Assembly: GCA_001970955.1 (NCBI GenBank)
Contig: MPUH01000160.1
Span: 1 to 64,000 of the forward strand
Source: Stentor coeruleus
Lineage: Eukaryota; Ciliophora; Heterotrichea; Heterotrichida; Stentoridae
DNA length: 64,000 bases
Direction: 5' to 3'
Position 1 is the stretch's first letter; every line of letters begins with the position of its first letter. The translations under genes and the position numbers were made by a program. The notes beneath the pieces were generated by a model. That model searched no databases. It saw only the letters and a program-made list of their open reading frames with translations, and had not been told where the DNA came from. This document shows positions 20,656 through 31,352 of the stretch, piece by piece.

Positions 20656-21501
20656 TTATTTCAAAAAAAGTAAACTACTAGACATCGAACTGCTTTCAAT
20701 ACAATATCTCTGATTGCTTTTAAACTTATAACTCAGAGATATTTTCATGGCAATTAAAAATATCACCATAGGAACTATTTCAAAAGCATTAAAAATCAGC
20801 AAAACAATAAACGAATAATCACTGAAATCAACATAAATCATACTCCTTTCAATAATCAAAGCAGTTCCTCTAATACAATTAATACAAAATACTATTATAA
20901 TAAAAACAAGCATCCTATGCGGATACTCACCAATAGTATTTTTAACTTTTTTAACTATCATAAGGCCTAATAAAAGTAACAATAAACTGATAAAAAATTC
21001 TAAAATACCTGAAAACAATATCGTAATCGCACCTGTTTATATCTTACAATCAATTCCAATAGTGTTTATTAAAGATAAAATTATTGTAGCAATGAGATAT
21101 TCGAAAAAATTCCATAAAATCAGCAACACTTTTCGAAGTTTAAGCAAAGAATTGAGTTTCTTATCAGAATAATCACAAAGATACATATACATCTTCCACC
21201 AAGTAGCCGCAAGAATGGTAATAGCGCTTAAAAAAGGTAATGGGGCAATAAAGAGAATCATTTTAAAAGCACGTGTATCAGAGCCGAATAACACATTATC
21301 AGCAAATATGATAATTCTTAATGAACATGATACTAAACACAAGCCATGATACATAAAAATCTCAAAATTCCCTTTCTCTTTTGCAAAAGTTATAGTAAAA
21401 CTAAGGGCTAATAAAACCAGCAAAACCAAGTATTCAATAATCAAAACTATTGAAGTGTTGAAATCAGATGTTAAACTACAAACTGTTAAATCTAATCCCA
21501 T
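20656..21501 (-). CDS. Seven-TM membrane protein (THH1/TOM1/TOM3-like possible)
   Basis: Two frames join through a 15-nt intron (21033-21047) into a 276-residue protein with seven predicted TM helices: roughly 17-40, 50-70, 82-108, 122-150, 155-182, 195-216 and 226-250, then a short Ser-rich tail. The layout suggests a GPCR-like or THH1/TOM1/TOM3-type protein; I see no diagnostic motif, so the family is a suggestion. Oddly, its ATG lies only 2 nt after the TAA of the upstream IQ-MORN gene on the same strand, leaving no room for a promoter. A joint dicistronic mRNA, or a start further in, are possible. Confidence 0.75.
21033..21047 (-). other. 15-nt intron in the seven-TM gene
   Basis: Coding-strand GTAAGATATAAACAG, A at position 10. 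Splicing gives GGA ATT GAT TGT GCG and fuses helices 1-4 to helices 5-7. Confidence 0.9.
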
Positions 21502-21503
21502 TT

Positions 21504-22511
21504 TTATACATCTTCAGTCCATTTCACTAATTTTCCTTCTTTCCAAAGCCCTTCTTTCTGTTGACCATTCTCATCAATCATCATACCTTTGCCTTCCATT
21601 TTCCCATTTTTCCAGTTCCCTCTATATTTTTTCCCGTTACTCCAAGTATAAATCCCTTGTCCTTCTTTTTTATCATGTAAATATTGTCCTTCGTATTTTC
21701 TCCCGTCTTTCCATATATAAACCCCAAATCCATGCATATTATTGTTTAACCATTGCCCATTATAATTTCTCCCATCAGTCCAAGTGTATTTTCCTATACC
21801 TGATATTTTATTATCAGCCCAATAACCTATATAATTCCTCCCATCATTCCAAGTATATTTCCCAAAACCATGTTTTTTTCCTTTTGTATAGAAACCAAAA
21901 TATTCGCTACCATCAGGCCAGATTTCATTACCAAAACCTTCTTGATGATCATTTACCCAGTCTCCTTTGTATATTGTTTGATCACTATGCAAATAAAGAC
22001 CTTTACCTGTTGCCCGATCTTCTTGCCAATGACCTTCGTAAATATCCCCATCGCTGTAGTAAAAAATCCCATGACCTTGAGCTTTGTTTTTATACCATTG
22101 ACCTTGATACTTTGCCCCATCTGGCCATATTTGACGACCTTCACCATGTCTATCTTTGTTGTACCAATAACCGGTATAGACTGCTCCTGAACTATAAGTA
22201 TAAGTACCGTATTCTAGTTTTTCAACCTTTGTTTTAGATGTTTGATTTTTTGTGTCGTCAGCGAACCTTATTCTTTTTTTTGACTTCTTTAGCATCTTCC
22301 TTACTCTGTATCCTCGCCATACTGCTTGAAGTTTGACTATAAAAGGTTCAACTTTTCTTAAGTTAAATGATACTGGAAGATTTGAAAGGGTTTTTGGGAC
22401 TTTTGTAGGATTTTCTTCGAGAGATTTTTGTTTGGTTTCGACTTTTAGGTCGAATTCATTTTCCTGTTCTCTGTGATTGCAGTTGCATGTTTTACAGTTC
22501 GCCTGACCCAT
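21504..22511 (-). CDS. Acylated IQ-MORN repeat protein
   Basis: 335 residues. Starts MGQANCKTCNC: Gly2 may be myristoylated and nearby Cys palmitoylated. An IQ motif (VKLQAVWRGYRVRKMLKK, about 58-80) would bind calmodulin or centrin. From about 100 to 325 run about ten MORN repeats of the form YxGxWxNxxxHGxGxYxWxDG. MORN repeats form an extended beta sheet used in membrane-associated or ciliary scaffolds and some lipid kinases; no kinase or SET domain is attached here. A second gene with the same domain order lies at 43487-44587. It is followed after 2 nt by the seven-TM gene. Confidence 0.93.
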   Translation of the reverse strand: MGQANCKTCNCNHREQENEFDLKVETKQKSLEENPTKVPKTLSNLPVSFNLRKVEPFIVKLQAVWRGYRVRKMLKKSKKRIRFADDTKNQTSKTKVEKLEYGTYTYSSGAVYTGYWYNKDRHGEGRQIWPDGAKYQGQWYKNKAQGHGIFYYSDGDIYEGHWQEDRATGKGLYLHSDQTIYKGDWVNDHQEGFGNEIWPDGSEYFGFYTKGKKHGFGKYTWNDGRNYIGYWADNKISGIGKYTWTDGRNYNGQWLNNNMHGFGVYIWKDGRKYEGQYLHDKKEGQGIYTWSNGKKYRGNWKNGKMEGKGMMIDENGQQKEGLWKEGKLVKWTEDV

Positions 22512-23072
22512 TTAAAATTAAAGTGACAAATCATCTTATTTTGACATGAAGAATAATTTCTGATTACCATAATTATTATATAAAAAGTACTAAAATTAAT
22601 CTTAATAATCTACGAATTGTGATATTATCATAAGAATTTTTAAACCAAAATTGATAAAAAATATAAGCTTCAGCAAAATTTTTGAAAAATCATTGGAAGT
22701 TATGGTATTTAAAAAATAAAAAGCATAAAATAAATTTAGCATATTGGTTGANTAAAAAGCATAAAATAAATTTAGCATATTGGTTGAATCTTTCAAGAAT
22801 TTATATTAATATATCAGCATTTTTGTATGAACTTAATTTTTTCTTGAATAAAAAATTAACACCTTAATCATTAATTTTTGCTAGAAAATATCCTAATACA
22901 AAATTTGATTCAGGGTATTATTCTAATAACATTTAAGATTTACCATTTACCATTTCCAGTTACATAATAAGTATTTTCCTAAGCATTATATAGTATATAT
23001 TAAAGTATAAACTTTAATCTTGAGTGGCTTTTACATAAAATCTCCTCCTAACCATGGGATAATTATAATAAT
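22512..23072. other. Divergent intergenic region with an assembly join
   Basis: 560 nt, AT-rich, with an N-marked overlap at 22717-22787. No coding sequence supported. Confidence 0.55.
22717..22787. repeat. Unmerged contig overlap around N at 22752 (35 nt x2)
   Basis: 22717-22751 and 22753-22787 are identical 35-nt copies separated by one N. Confidence 0.88.
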
Positions 23073-26000
23073 ATGAATAATAGCACTGAAGCCTCGAAAA
23101 TAAGCAAATACAATCATGCATTTCTCCCAGGCTCATACCTTTCCAAATTCATTAAACAAATCTATAAGACCTTAATGGATTCCTTACAAGAACCAGGTTT
23201 AAACCACGAAGATTCGAAAACTCAAATAGCATGGCAGGCTTTCCTACACCTAATATTTTACTTACAATATACAAGTTTGTATTGGAAACAAGGGATTAAG
23301 TATTCTGGTTGGATAAACTACGAATCCTTCTGGCAAGTACTAAGTTTTTCCCGTCTTGACACTATTTTTTTTAAACTTCAAATTGAATTGCAAGCTTATT
23401 ACATATTCACAGCAATTATTTATTTCAACTTATTAATTTTTATCCTCGCAATTTTCTTTTCATCAGATAAAAAGTCCATACCAAAAATCCTCAAGTGGCT
23501 CTTCCAAAAAGTTCTTTATATCCAAAACACTTTTTTGTTTATCCCAATGCTCACGTTTATTTCAGCTGTTACTGCTAAAATTATCAATTTACCTTCAATA
23601 TATCCAAGTTCATCTTTAGAAAATTTGAATTCATGGCATTTAGCTAATTGTATTATATGTTTACTACTTCATATTTTGACATCTTTTGCATATGAAATAA
23701 TGATTTTTGAAGTTCGACATTCCTTTGCTACTATTGATTATAAAGCTAAATCTACATGTATGATTGACTTTAAAAAAACAATATCGACTATTATCACTGT
23801 AGAATTATATTGTTTTTTACCTGTTGATAGATTAGAAATTTCACATTGTATGAATGTTATTGTTAGTGTATGGCTTTGTGTATTATATTTAATATACTTA
23901 CCTTACTATAACAAAATCATGAATATTATAGTTTTTGCGACAACTTTTTGTAAAATGTTCACAGCTTTTTGTTTTGTTTTTACATATATTATTGATAGTT
24001 CAGGGTTTTTAATACTTTCTAATATTGTTATAGTCCCTTTACTAATTGTTATGGTACCTTGGATAATTGATTATAGATATAAACTAATAAAGAAAACTAA
24101 ACCTAAGGATTGTAGAAATGCATTTCATTTAGAACTTCAGTTAAGAGATAATTTGATTGCTTGTGAGGGGAATGATGTTATGGTATTAGAAAAATTTGGC
24201 GAATATTTGATAACGAATAAAGATAATTTAGATTCGATTGCTCTTTGGGAATGTAGTCATTGTGTTTATGCTTTACAAGATTTTAAATTAGCTTTGATTA
24301 AATTGGGTAAAATATATAAGACACCACAAACGCTAACAACAGATTTTCAAGCTTATAAGTTAAGTCAGGTATTAAAGAAATCTAGAGCTATGCAGCCTGA
24401 AGACTTGGTATTTTTTAATTATATGAAAAAAGTTGAGGAAATCAAAAAAATTGACCAAAACGCCACTGAAGATTGTGTGATTTTAGCAGCAGAAATTGTT
24501 AGTGCAAGCCCTAGTATGAAGAAAATTAATGAACTTATGATTAGAGTTACTGGGCAAATGAAGTATATAACTGAAAGATATAATAGGCTATATAAAAAGA
24601 ATCCTAAAAACACAGAATGCGTTGTATTACTAAAAAGTTTAATCGAAAGTATCTACATTGATGATGAAATTAACCTAAATAATATCTATTATTCTGAAAA
24701 TGCATCAGTTTCCTTTGAAGAAGTAGTTTATTTTGATCAAACAAATGGTATCATTATCGTCTCAGGAGATGAATCAAATATCGGTACCATCATATATTGT
24801 AACGACCAATTCGGGAATATAATGAGTGAATCCTCAAATCAAATCATAAATAACAATATCTCTTCTTATATCCCATACCCATATTCTCAAAAACACAATT
24901 CCTTCTTATTAAATTTTGCTAGAAAATGTACATCAAGCATATTAAGATTCCCTTGTACATTATACTTCCAAAACATAAAAGGTTTTATAATTGAATGTTA
25001 TGTCAAAGTGTCATGTCTAGCATTAGATGGGCATATTTATTATTTAGCCTTAGCTCAAGGAATTCATAATAATTATCAAAGGGCTTTAATAAATTCATCA
25101 GGGATGATATTTTCTCATACACAAGGTTTTCCAAAAATGTTGAATTATAATGTAACTAATTGTCAGAATATGAGTTTAGAGAATATTATACCAGAATATA
25201 ATATAGAAAATCATAATTATAAAATAGCTGTTCCTATAGATTTTGGAGAGAAGAAAGTATTTATAACAAAAGTATTACAGGATATTGGGTCATCAACTAT
25301 TTTAAGTGTAATTGCTGCTCAAGATAAGGAAGATTTAAAGGTTGCTTTAGGGAAAAATTCTGTGGAAATAAGCTCGCAGATAAAAATGAATATAACAGAA
25401 AATAGGTCTGATATTAAGGAAAAAAAAACTACAATACCAAACAGTAATGAAAAAACAAAAATATGTGAAACTACTATTAACAACCAACATCATTTTAACG
25501 AGCGTTCAGCTTTAAAACCAAACAAAGATAAAATCGAAACCCAATCAATTTCGATATCAAGAGCAGTTTTAAACTCTTATAAACTGATTTTTCTTATGAA
25601 ATGGCTTTTTTTCATCGTCGTATCTGATATTTAGGTATTTTTTTTCATGATATCAAATGCAATAACAACATATTTCATAGCCAGAGATATCAAAACTGAT
25701 ATAATTGAAATTTATGGTAAATTTTCTAACTTTATTCAAGATTCTAGTGTTAAAATTGCTTATCTAAATCTAAATAGCACAGTTATAAACGCAGATTTAA
25801 AAGGTGAATTTATTGAGTTTCTATCAAACAACTCAGATATTGAAGATACATTAAGGGAAAAGCTTTTAAAATACAAATCTTGTTGTCTAAGTAAATATTT
25901 ACTAAACGATGAAGCTTTAGACTTGTATTCTACATCAAACAGCACTGAAAATTTCCATGAAAATGCTTACAACTTTATTAAAACCATCAAGTCAGCTTTG

Positions 26001-27206
26001 AATTTGTATATAAAATCCCCAAAAAACCAAGAAAACATTGAGTTTTTATTGAATACAACAATGATCACAGCCTTGCCACAAATTGATAAATATTTATATG
26101 ATGCTATTACTTGTTCTAATACAGCTATTGATACTTTAAATACAATCAATTATGTTATTGTTTTTGTTCAGGTATCACTTTTGATTACATCTTTTTTACT
26201 TAAATTTAGTGAAGTGATTAAAATCTTACAAAATTTTAATAGGATTTGGACGACAATAGGAGAAAATGTTCACAAATTTTATTATCAGATAAGAGATAAA
26301 TGTATAAACAGACTAACTGAGAACTTGAATTTAAAAGAAGAAGAAATTTTTCATCTTTACGATTTACCTGCAGTAAAAATACCAAAATTCTCAATAACCC
26401 TCAAGCAGATTTTTGGGCAGATGTGGATAGTCATACTTTTTATAACTGTATCTTTAGTATATTTTCTTGTAATATCACAAATATACTATATAAAAATCGG
26501 TGAGAATATAAAAAATTCAAACAATTTAAACTATTTGTTATATAAACATAAAGGATATTTATCTCAAATCGATTTTTGGACTGTTTCAGGACTTAGCAAC
26601 TATACTTCAAAAGGTATACAAAAAGATCAGTTCTTAAAATTATGGGAAATGTTCTCTAAAAACATCAAAAATATTGAAAATGAAAACTTTTCTGATCATA
26701 TTAGCAGTGGGGTTTATGATAGTTTATATAAAGAGAACTCTAAAAATCTTATTAAAAATGGGGCTATTCATGAATCTGAAATTGCGTTTTATGATAGTTT
26801 TTATATTTCTGAAATTGATGATTTATTTGAAATTGATATATATAGAAAGAAAATGCAGGATCTTAGGAGTGTTGTAGAGTTGAATATTGATGATACTTTT
26901 GCATATGGGAAAAAAATAGCAATGGATGAGATAAAGAAAATTATTGTCTGGAGTGTTTNATTTGAAATTGATATATATAGAAAGAAAATGCAGGATCTTA
27001 GGAGTGTTGTAGAGTTGAATATTAATGATACTTTTGCATATGGGAAAAAAATAGCAATGGATGAGATAAAGAAAATTATTGTCTGGAGTGTTCTTTATAC
27101 ACTTTTTGCTTTTAGTATGTTTTTTTTCATATATCTACCTTTTTTAAATAGACAGCGGACATATTTCAAACATATAGAAATATTAGTTAAAATCTTTGTT
27201 AATTAA
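23073..27206 (+). CDS. Large multi-pass PAS-domain membrane protein (tmcB-like)
   Basis: A 15-nt intron at 25620-25634 joins two long frames into one protein of 1372 codons; 45 of these are an artefact of the N join at 26959, leaving about 1327 aa. The N-terminal half has about eight TM helices (residues 60-345), then a helical region, a PAS-like domain (about 545-740; GTIIYCNDQFGNIMSES is the usual PAS opening), then more TM segments in the second half, with extracellular loops rich in Asn, Ser and Tyr. This order is like the Dictyostelium tmcB family, which is much expanded in ciliates. A sensory role is inferred from the PAS and membrane layout; no ligand is known. Confidence 0.8.
25620..25634 (+). 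other. 15-nt intron in the PAS membrane protein gene
   Basis: GTATCTGATATTTAG, A at position 10, contains the TAG that otherwise ends the first frame. Splicing gives ATC GTC GTA TTT and continues the TM helix. Confidence 0.92.
26825..27093. repeat. Unmerged contig overlap around N at 26959 (134 nt x2), inside a CDS
   Basis: 26825-26958 and 26960-27093 match over 134 nt with two substitutions, one changing Asp to Asn. With the N the offset is 135 nt, so the frame survives and the protein appears to repeat 45 residues. Probably artefact. Confidence 0.85.
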
Positions 27207-27324
27207 ACATGTTATTTATGATATAAAATAGTTTTTGTTTATAAATCTTCATAAAACTGATTATAATCAACTATATCAATATTTTTTTTCCTTATTAAAA
27301 TACTTAAATTTTTTATAATAAACT

Positions 27325-28146
27325 CTAAGGAAAATAGTCTAAGAGTTCAGGAGACTCAATAATAGTCATATTTTGTCCATCTAACTCAAAACTATTAACG
27401 TACTTTTTTTCTTTTATATCCAAAGAAGTTAAATCATGTCTATAATCCCCTGGTAAATAAAACAAAAACTTTTTATCATAATAATCTTTGGTTTGAAAAA
27501 GATTAGGAATTTTATTAAAAAAAGAAGCCCCATGAAAAACCTCAGACAAATTCCTAAATGCGCTTATTTTTTTCAGAATAAACAACTGAGGAACCCAAAT
27601 AATCATCCGATTAGCCATGTATTCATTGATAAAATAATCTGGGGTACCCCAAATATAATTATCAGCTTCTATGTTGTCAAGGATAATTTCTTGTTCGCCT
27701 TCAATTGATATGAAAAATGTAGTGTCAAAACGTTTACCTACATAAGCTGGGGCAATAATTCTTGTTAAGAAATGAAGTTTTTCTATTGATGGGATGATAT
27801 TATAAGTTTTACAAGTCTCTAAGAGACTATTTGAGGCTGGGGGTTTTGATTTGGTTTTTGATAAGAGGACTCCTATTTCTTCCCATGTTTCACGAATTGC
27901 TGCTATTCTTAAACTTGTTAAATCGATTTTTTCTGAAAAAGATGTTGATGGGATTGTATCTGTGGAACAGCCAATAATGTTATGCCATTCTGGATATGTG
28001 TCTTCATTATCAAGGGAACCTCCAGGAAAAACCATGGCATTGGAAAAAGTGATATTGGATTTACGTTTTATCATTAGAATTTCCCAAGGGTGATTAGGCC
28101 TTTCTCTGCATATGATAAGACTTGCACTAAGCTTGGGTTTGCTCAT
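27325..28146 (-). CDS. NUDT19-like Nudix hydrolase
   Basis: 273 residues. The Nudix box is split as in NUDT19: FPGGSLDNED, then after an insertion LRIAAIRETWEEIGVLL, keeping the REx2EExG core. Downstream, GKRFDTTFF and IIWVPQLFILKKISAFRNLSE match the NUDT19 C-terminal half. NUDT19 relatives are diphosphatases, the mouse enzyme a peroxisomal CoA hydrolase. Here no C-terminal SKL-type peroxisome signal is present (it ends DYFP), so the location is uncertain. Likely active, substrate probably a CoA- or nucleotide-diphosphate derivative. A 69-nt tandem duplication begins 2 nt upstream of the ATG. Confidence 0.9.
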   Translation of the reverse strand: MSKPKLSASLIICRERPNHPWEILMIKRKSNITFSNAMVFPGGSLDNEDTYPEWHNIIGCSTDTIPSTSFSEKIDLTSLRIAAIRETWEEIGVLLSKTKSKPPASNSLLETCKTYNIIPSIEKLHFLTRIIAPAYVGKRFDTTFFISIEGEQEIILDNIEADNYIWGTPDYFINEYMANRMIIWVPQLFILKKISAFRNLSEVFHGASFFNKIPNLFQTKDYYDKKFLFYLPGDYRHDLTSLDIKEKKYVNSFELDGQNMTIIESPELLDYFP

Positions 28147-28148
28147 AT

Positions 28149-28283
28149 TTTATTAAACTTAGAAAATTATATTAAAATCCTAGTAAACATTTTTATAATA
28201 CTCATTATAAATACAACTTTATTAAACTTAGAAAATTATATTAAAATCCTAGTAAACATTTTTATAATACTCATTATAAATAC
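28149..28283. repeat. 69-nt tandem duplication in the promoter of the Nudix gene
   Basis: 28149-28217 and 28218-28283 repeat with a 69-nt period and no visible mismatch; no N separates them. The repeat spans the sequence immediately upstream of the Nudix ATG, so the core promoter and 5' UTR may be duplicated. A collapsed-error alternative is possible. Confidence 0.85.
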
Positions 28284-28531
28284 ATTATTTTAAGATATAT
28301 ATAAAAACACAACTTAAAAGCACACAAAATCATCAATTTAATATCGAAATTTTTTTCATACCCCATTAAAATTATTCTAAAACATATGAGTATTCAAAAA
28401 AATATATCCCTAAAGTAAATCTATAAACATCTAAACCATATAAAAGCCTTAACCTCCTTTTCTAAGTTATTTTATATATAAATTTTCACCATATCACTAT
28501 ATCATCTAAATAAAATTTCAAATACTTTACA
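28284..28531. other. Divergent promoter region, Nudix / RTF2
   Basis: With the duplication to its left this makes a 385-nt gap. It is A/C-rich toward the RTF2 start. No other feature. Confidence 0.5.
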
Positions 28532-29200
28532 ATGGGAAATGATGGAGGATCAATAGCAAAAAGGAGTGATCTGGCCAAACAAAAGAAAATCAAATCCCGT
28601 CTGAGCTGTTCAGCCATCCAAAAAGCAAAAGCTAATCTCTGCTCTCTAACACAAGAGCCAATATCCCCACCAATAGTCGCATGTAAACTAGGTTTTTTCC
28701 ACAACAAAGAGCCTCTTCTCAAATCTTTACCAACAAAAAAACTCCCTTCTGATTTCAATCATATAACTTTCCAAAAAGATATCATAGAAGCAAAACTTCA
28801 TATAGATGAAACTGGACTTTCATGTCCCGTAAGGGGTATAGAGTTCAATGGAGTTAATTAATTTCATATCATGTGGAACTGTGGTTGTGTTTTATCAGAT
28901 AAAGCTCTTAAAGAAATCCCATCATCAACATGTCTTATGTGTAGTTCACCAATAACTTTAAAAATCCATTTAAATCAAAGTAAAGAAGAACAGAAATCAA
29001 ATAAAATCTCATTAGGTGTTAAAAGGGTAAAAAAAACCTCTGAGCCAGAAATAATGAAAAAAGCTAAACTTGTTGATATGGTTGAAATAGAAAAAACTCA
29101 TCAGGCTTCTTTATCCAGTGAAGTGTATAAATCCTTGTTTTCAACAACTGAAGCCTCAGAAACTTTTTGTTGTAGACATCTGAGAGCAGGATTACGTTAA
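28532..29200 (+). CDS. RTF2 (replication termination factor 2), interrupted by one in-frame TAA
   Basis: Starts MGNDGGSIAKRSDLAKQKK as RTF2 does (MGCDGGT.PKR), with NLCSLTQEPISPPIVACKLG and the degenerate RING-like CPVRGIEFNG ... CGCVLSDKALKEI ... CLMCSSPI. Close to the C-terminus is SEVYKSLFSTTEA, matching the human SEAYKSLF block. A TAA at 28859-28861 falls between FNGVN and FHIMWNCGC, where human RTF2 has an Arg. The alignment is otherwise gap-free across it, and no 15-16 nt GT...AG intron can remove it. So it may be a nonsense allele, a base error (CAA or AAA to TAA) or read-through. RTF2 regulates stalled forks and RNase H2 at forks. Intact length would be 222 codons. Confidence 0.85.
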
Positions 29201-29221
29201 TGATTTTATAAACTTTATCTA

Positions 29222-29618
29222 TTACTTAGCTCGTTCTATAAATGGCAAAGTTAATTCAATACCAATATTCCTTTCTACTTCTTCTATTCGAGTACCTAAA
29301 AGGAGGATGTTTTGTTCAAGCTTCATTTTTTCTTGATTCAAAGATGTGATTTGTTGTTTTAAGAAACTAATTTCGCTTTTTTCTTCACTGACTAAACTTT
29401 TGAATTCCTTTTCCAGTTTTTCCACCTTCGTCTAATATGCGGTTGGTTATATCATTATTAGCTTCTTGGTTATTTGTTTCTATGATTCGTGATTCATTAC
29501 GGATTTGCTCGTAGTCTTGTTTAGATTCATGCATTACACGGGATAAAATATCTAGTTGTTGATGAATATGGATAATAAATTCTTTGATATCAGTCTGCCT
29601 GTCATTTGGTGATTCCAT
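29222..29618 (-). CDS. Small coiled-coil protein with a one-base frameshift
   Basis: Two overlapping minus-strand frames, 29385-29618 (start MESPNDRQTD) and 29222-29425, together give one heptad-rich coiled-coil protein of about 130 residues. The first frame loses coiled-coil character after RILDE (reads GGKTGKG), just where the second gives VEKLEKEFKSLVSEEK. Dropping one G from GAAGGTGG near 29427 would make them continuous; no short intron with correct ends restores it. This is a sequencing or assembly error, or a young frameshift. The function is unknown. It lies 21 nt from the stop of RTF2, tail to tail. Confidence 0.6.
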
Positions 29619-29826
29619 TGTTATAGGATATTTATAAGAAAAAATAAAAAGAAAGGATAATTTTTGAAAAAAAAACTACAAAGCTAATTAAAGTATTCTT
29701 GGGTTAAAAGGATTTAAACCATTTTTTAAGGAAATTTGATTGAAATTGTTTTTGATATTATATAAAATTTATACTTATTAATCTCAACCTTTTAAATATG
29801 TTTAGCGAGATTATTAGAAAATAGAC

Positions 29827-31206
29827 ATGTTGATTTTTGCTTTGTTCCTTTTGAGCTTTGCAGAAGTTGACTATGTCAAAGTACAAGACATAGATGCGTT
29901 GGTTAAGGAAAAAAAGGGTCTTAAAGCTTTTGCTTTTTGTGATGGGCTTATGGATCCCTGCAAATTTTTCTTCATGAGTACTAGGAATTACTTAGCAAAA
30001 GTCAGAGGGTTTGTAGGCCAAGTTGATGTTAGTTCACCTGAAGATATTGAAAAAGCTAGAGAATATGGCTTAAGCGACTACCCTTATATAATATACTATG
30101 AGGATTCTAAAGAATATATACAATACCAAGGCTCTTTAGAACCAATAGATATTTATACAAACCTTGATAGAATAGCAATGGGTCCAATCGAAATCCCTGA
30201 TTTAAATACTCTTTTAATCTCATTAGACTCAGAATACAATATTGATGGACTTTTATTAACCATAAACCTACCAAATTTCCAATCATTATCCTCAGAATTC
30301 TTAACTTTTTTCCCTGTTGCCTATACAACTTCATCTGAAATCCAAGATCATTTTTCTTGTAAAACTTGTGCTATTGTTTTTAGACCTAAAATCCTTTTAA
30401 GCAATAATCTTAATCCATATACAATCATAAAAGACCTTGTTTCTTCTTCTGATATCATATCATCGTATTATAAAGACTTATCTTTTCTAACACCAAACAG
30501 TCATATTTGGACAATAAAAGATAAACCACTTTTAACATTATATGGGAAATTTTCTCCTAGAGAAGAACCTACACAAACAAGGTATATTGTTACTAGAATT
30601 AATAAAGCACTTAGTCAATATTATGGAGAATTTACAACAGCATTAGGTAAAATTGATGATTTTAAATGGATTTTAGATGAAATGGGACTTGGATCACATA
30701 GAAATCTATCTATGATTGATGATATGGAAAATGTTTATGTTCAAGAATCAATATTTTCAACAACAGGAACTTTGGTTACTGAAAATATTGTGAGTTTTGT
30801 TATGGGGTATAAGGAAAAAAAACTTAAAAATTATGTGATTTCTGAGCCAATACCTGAAAAACCTTATGAAAATGGGGTAAAAATTCTTGTAGGTCATACA
30901 ATTGATGAAACAATACAAAATACTAAAGAGGATATGGTGATTCTTGTGTACTCGATTTATGATTCAAATACCCCTAGTGTGATTGTGCTTATTGAGAAAT
31001 TAGCAGAAAAAATGCCCATGTTGGTTTTCGGTAAAATTGAAGGCAATCGAAATTATGTACCAAGTGGACTTGAGACTTATACACTTCCTGTTGCATATTA
31101 TCTTAAAAATGGTTATCAACCTCAGAAGGTAGATATAAATTATGAAGATCCTACAATAACGATTAAGAACATACAGATGCTTTATAGATCAAGTCAAGAC
31201 TTATAG
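29827..31206 (+). CDS. Redox-inactive PDI-family ER protein
   Basis: 459 residues with signal peptide (MLIFALFLLSFAEVD). Four thioredoxin-like folds in the PDI order a-b-b'-a' are suggested by length and by the linker before the last domain, where ISEPIPE ... VKILVGHTIDETI matches the classical PDI a' entry. Neither catalytic site is present: the first a domain has FCDGLMDPC where CGHC is expected, and the last has LVYSIYDSN where PDI has FYAPWCGHC. So it cannot do disulfide exchange and is probably a chaperone-type PDI, as other redox-dead family members are. The C-terminus SSQDL is not a clear KDEL signal. Confidence 0.83.
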   Translation: MLIFALFLLSFAEVDYVKVQDIDALVKEKKGLKAFAFCDGLMDPCKFFFMSTRNYLAKVRGFVGQVDVSSPEDIEKAREYGLSDYPYIIYYEDSKEYIQYQGSLEPIDIYTNLDRIAMGPIEIPDLNTLLISLDSEYNIDGLLLTINLPNFQSLSSEFLTFFPVAYTTSSEIQDHFSCKTCAIVFRPKILLSNNLNPYTIIKDLVSSSDIISSYYKDLSFLTPNSHIWTIKDKPLLTLYGKFSPREEPTQTRYIVTRINKALSQYYGEFTTALGKIDDFKWILDEMGLGSHRNLSMIDDMENVYVQESIFSTTGTLVTENIVSFVMGYKEKKLKNYVISEPIPEKPYENGVKILVGHTIDETIQNTKEDMVILVYSIYDSNTPSVIVLIEKLAEKMPMLVFGKIEGNRNYVPSGLETYTLPVAYYLKNGYQPQKVDINYEDPTITIKNIQMLYRSSQDL

Positions 31207-31352
31207 TTTAATTAAATTTCTCATAGAAAAAATGGCTAATTTCATATCTTAAAATCTAAAAAAATCTACATATTTTCATTATTAATCAGTATCTAAAGCA
31301 TAACCTTCGCAAAATCTCAAAATTAAATTCTAAATTTAATCAAATTAACTAA

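Noticed and set aside
21455-22237. A 260-codon plus-strand ORF
   Set aside because: It lies antisense to the IQ-MORN gene; its Ser/His/Tyr-rich reading is the reverse complement of MORN repeats.
22602-22867. Two short ORFs over the N at 22752
   Set aside because: They arise from AT-rich DNA duplicated by a contig join.
28829-28843. GTAAGGGGTATAGAG in RTF2 as a 15-nt intron (A at position 10)
   Set aside because: It fits the intron pattern, but removing it deletes the conserved CPVRGIEFNG block and leaves the TAA in place.
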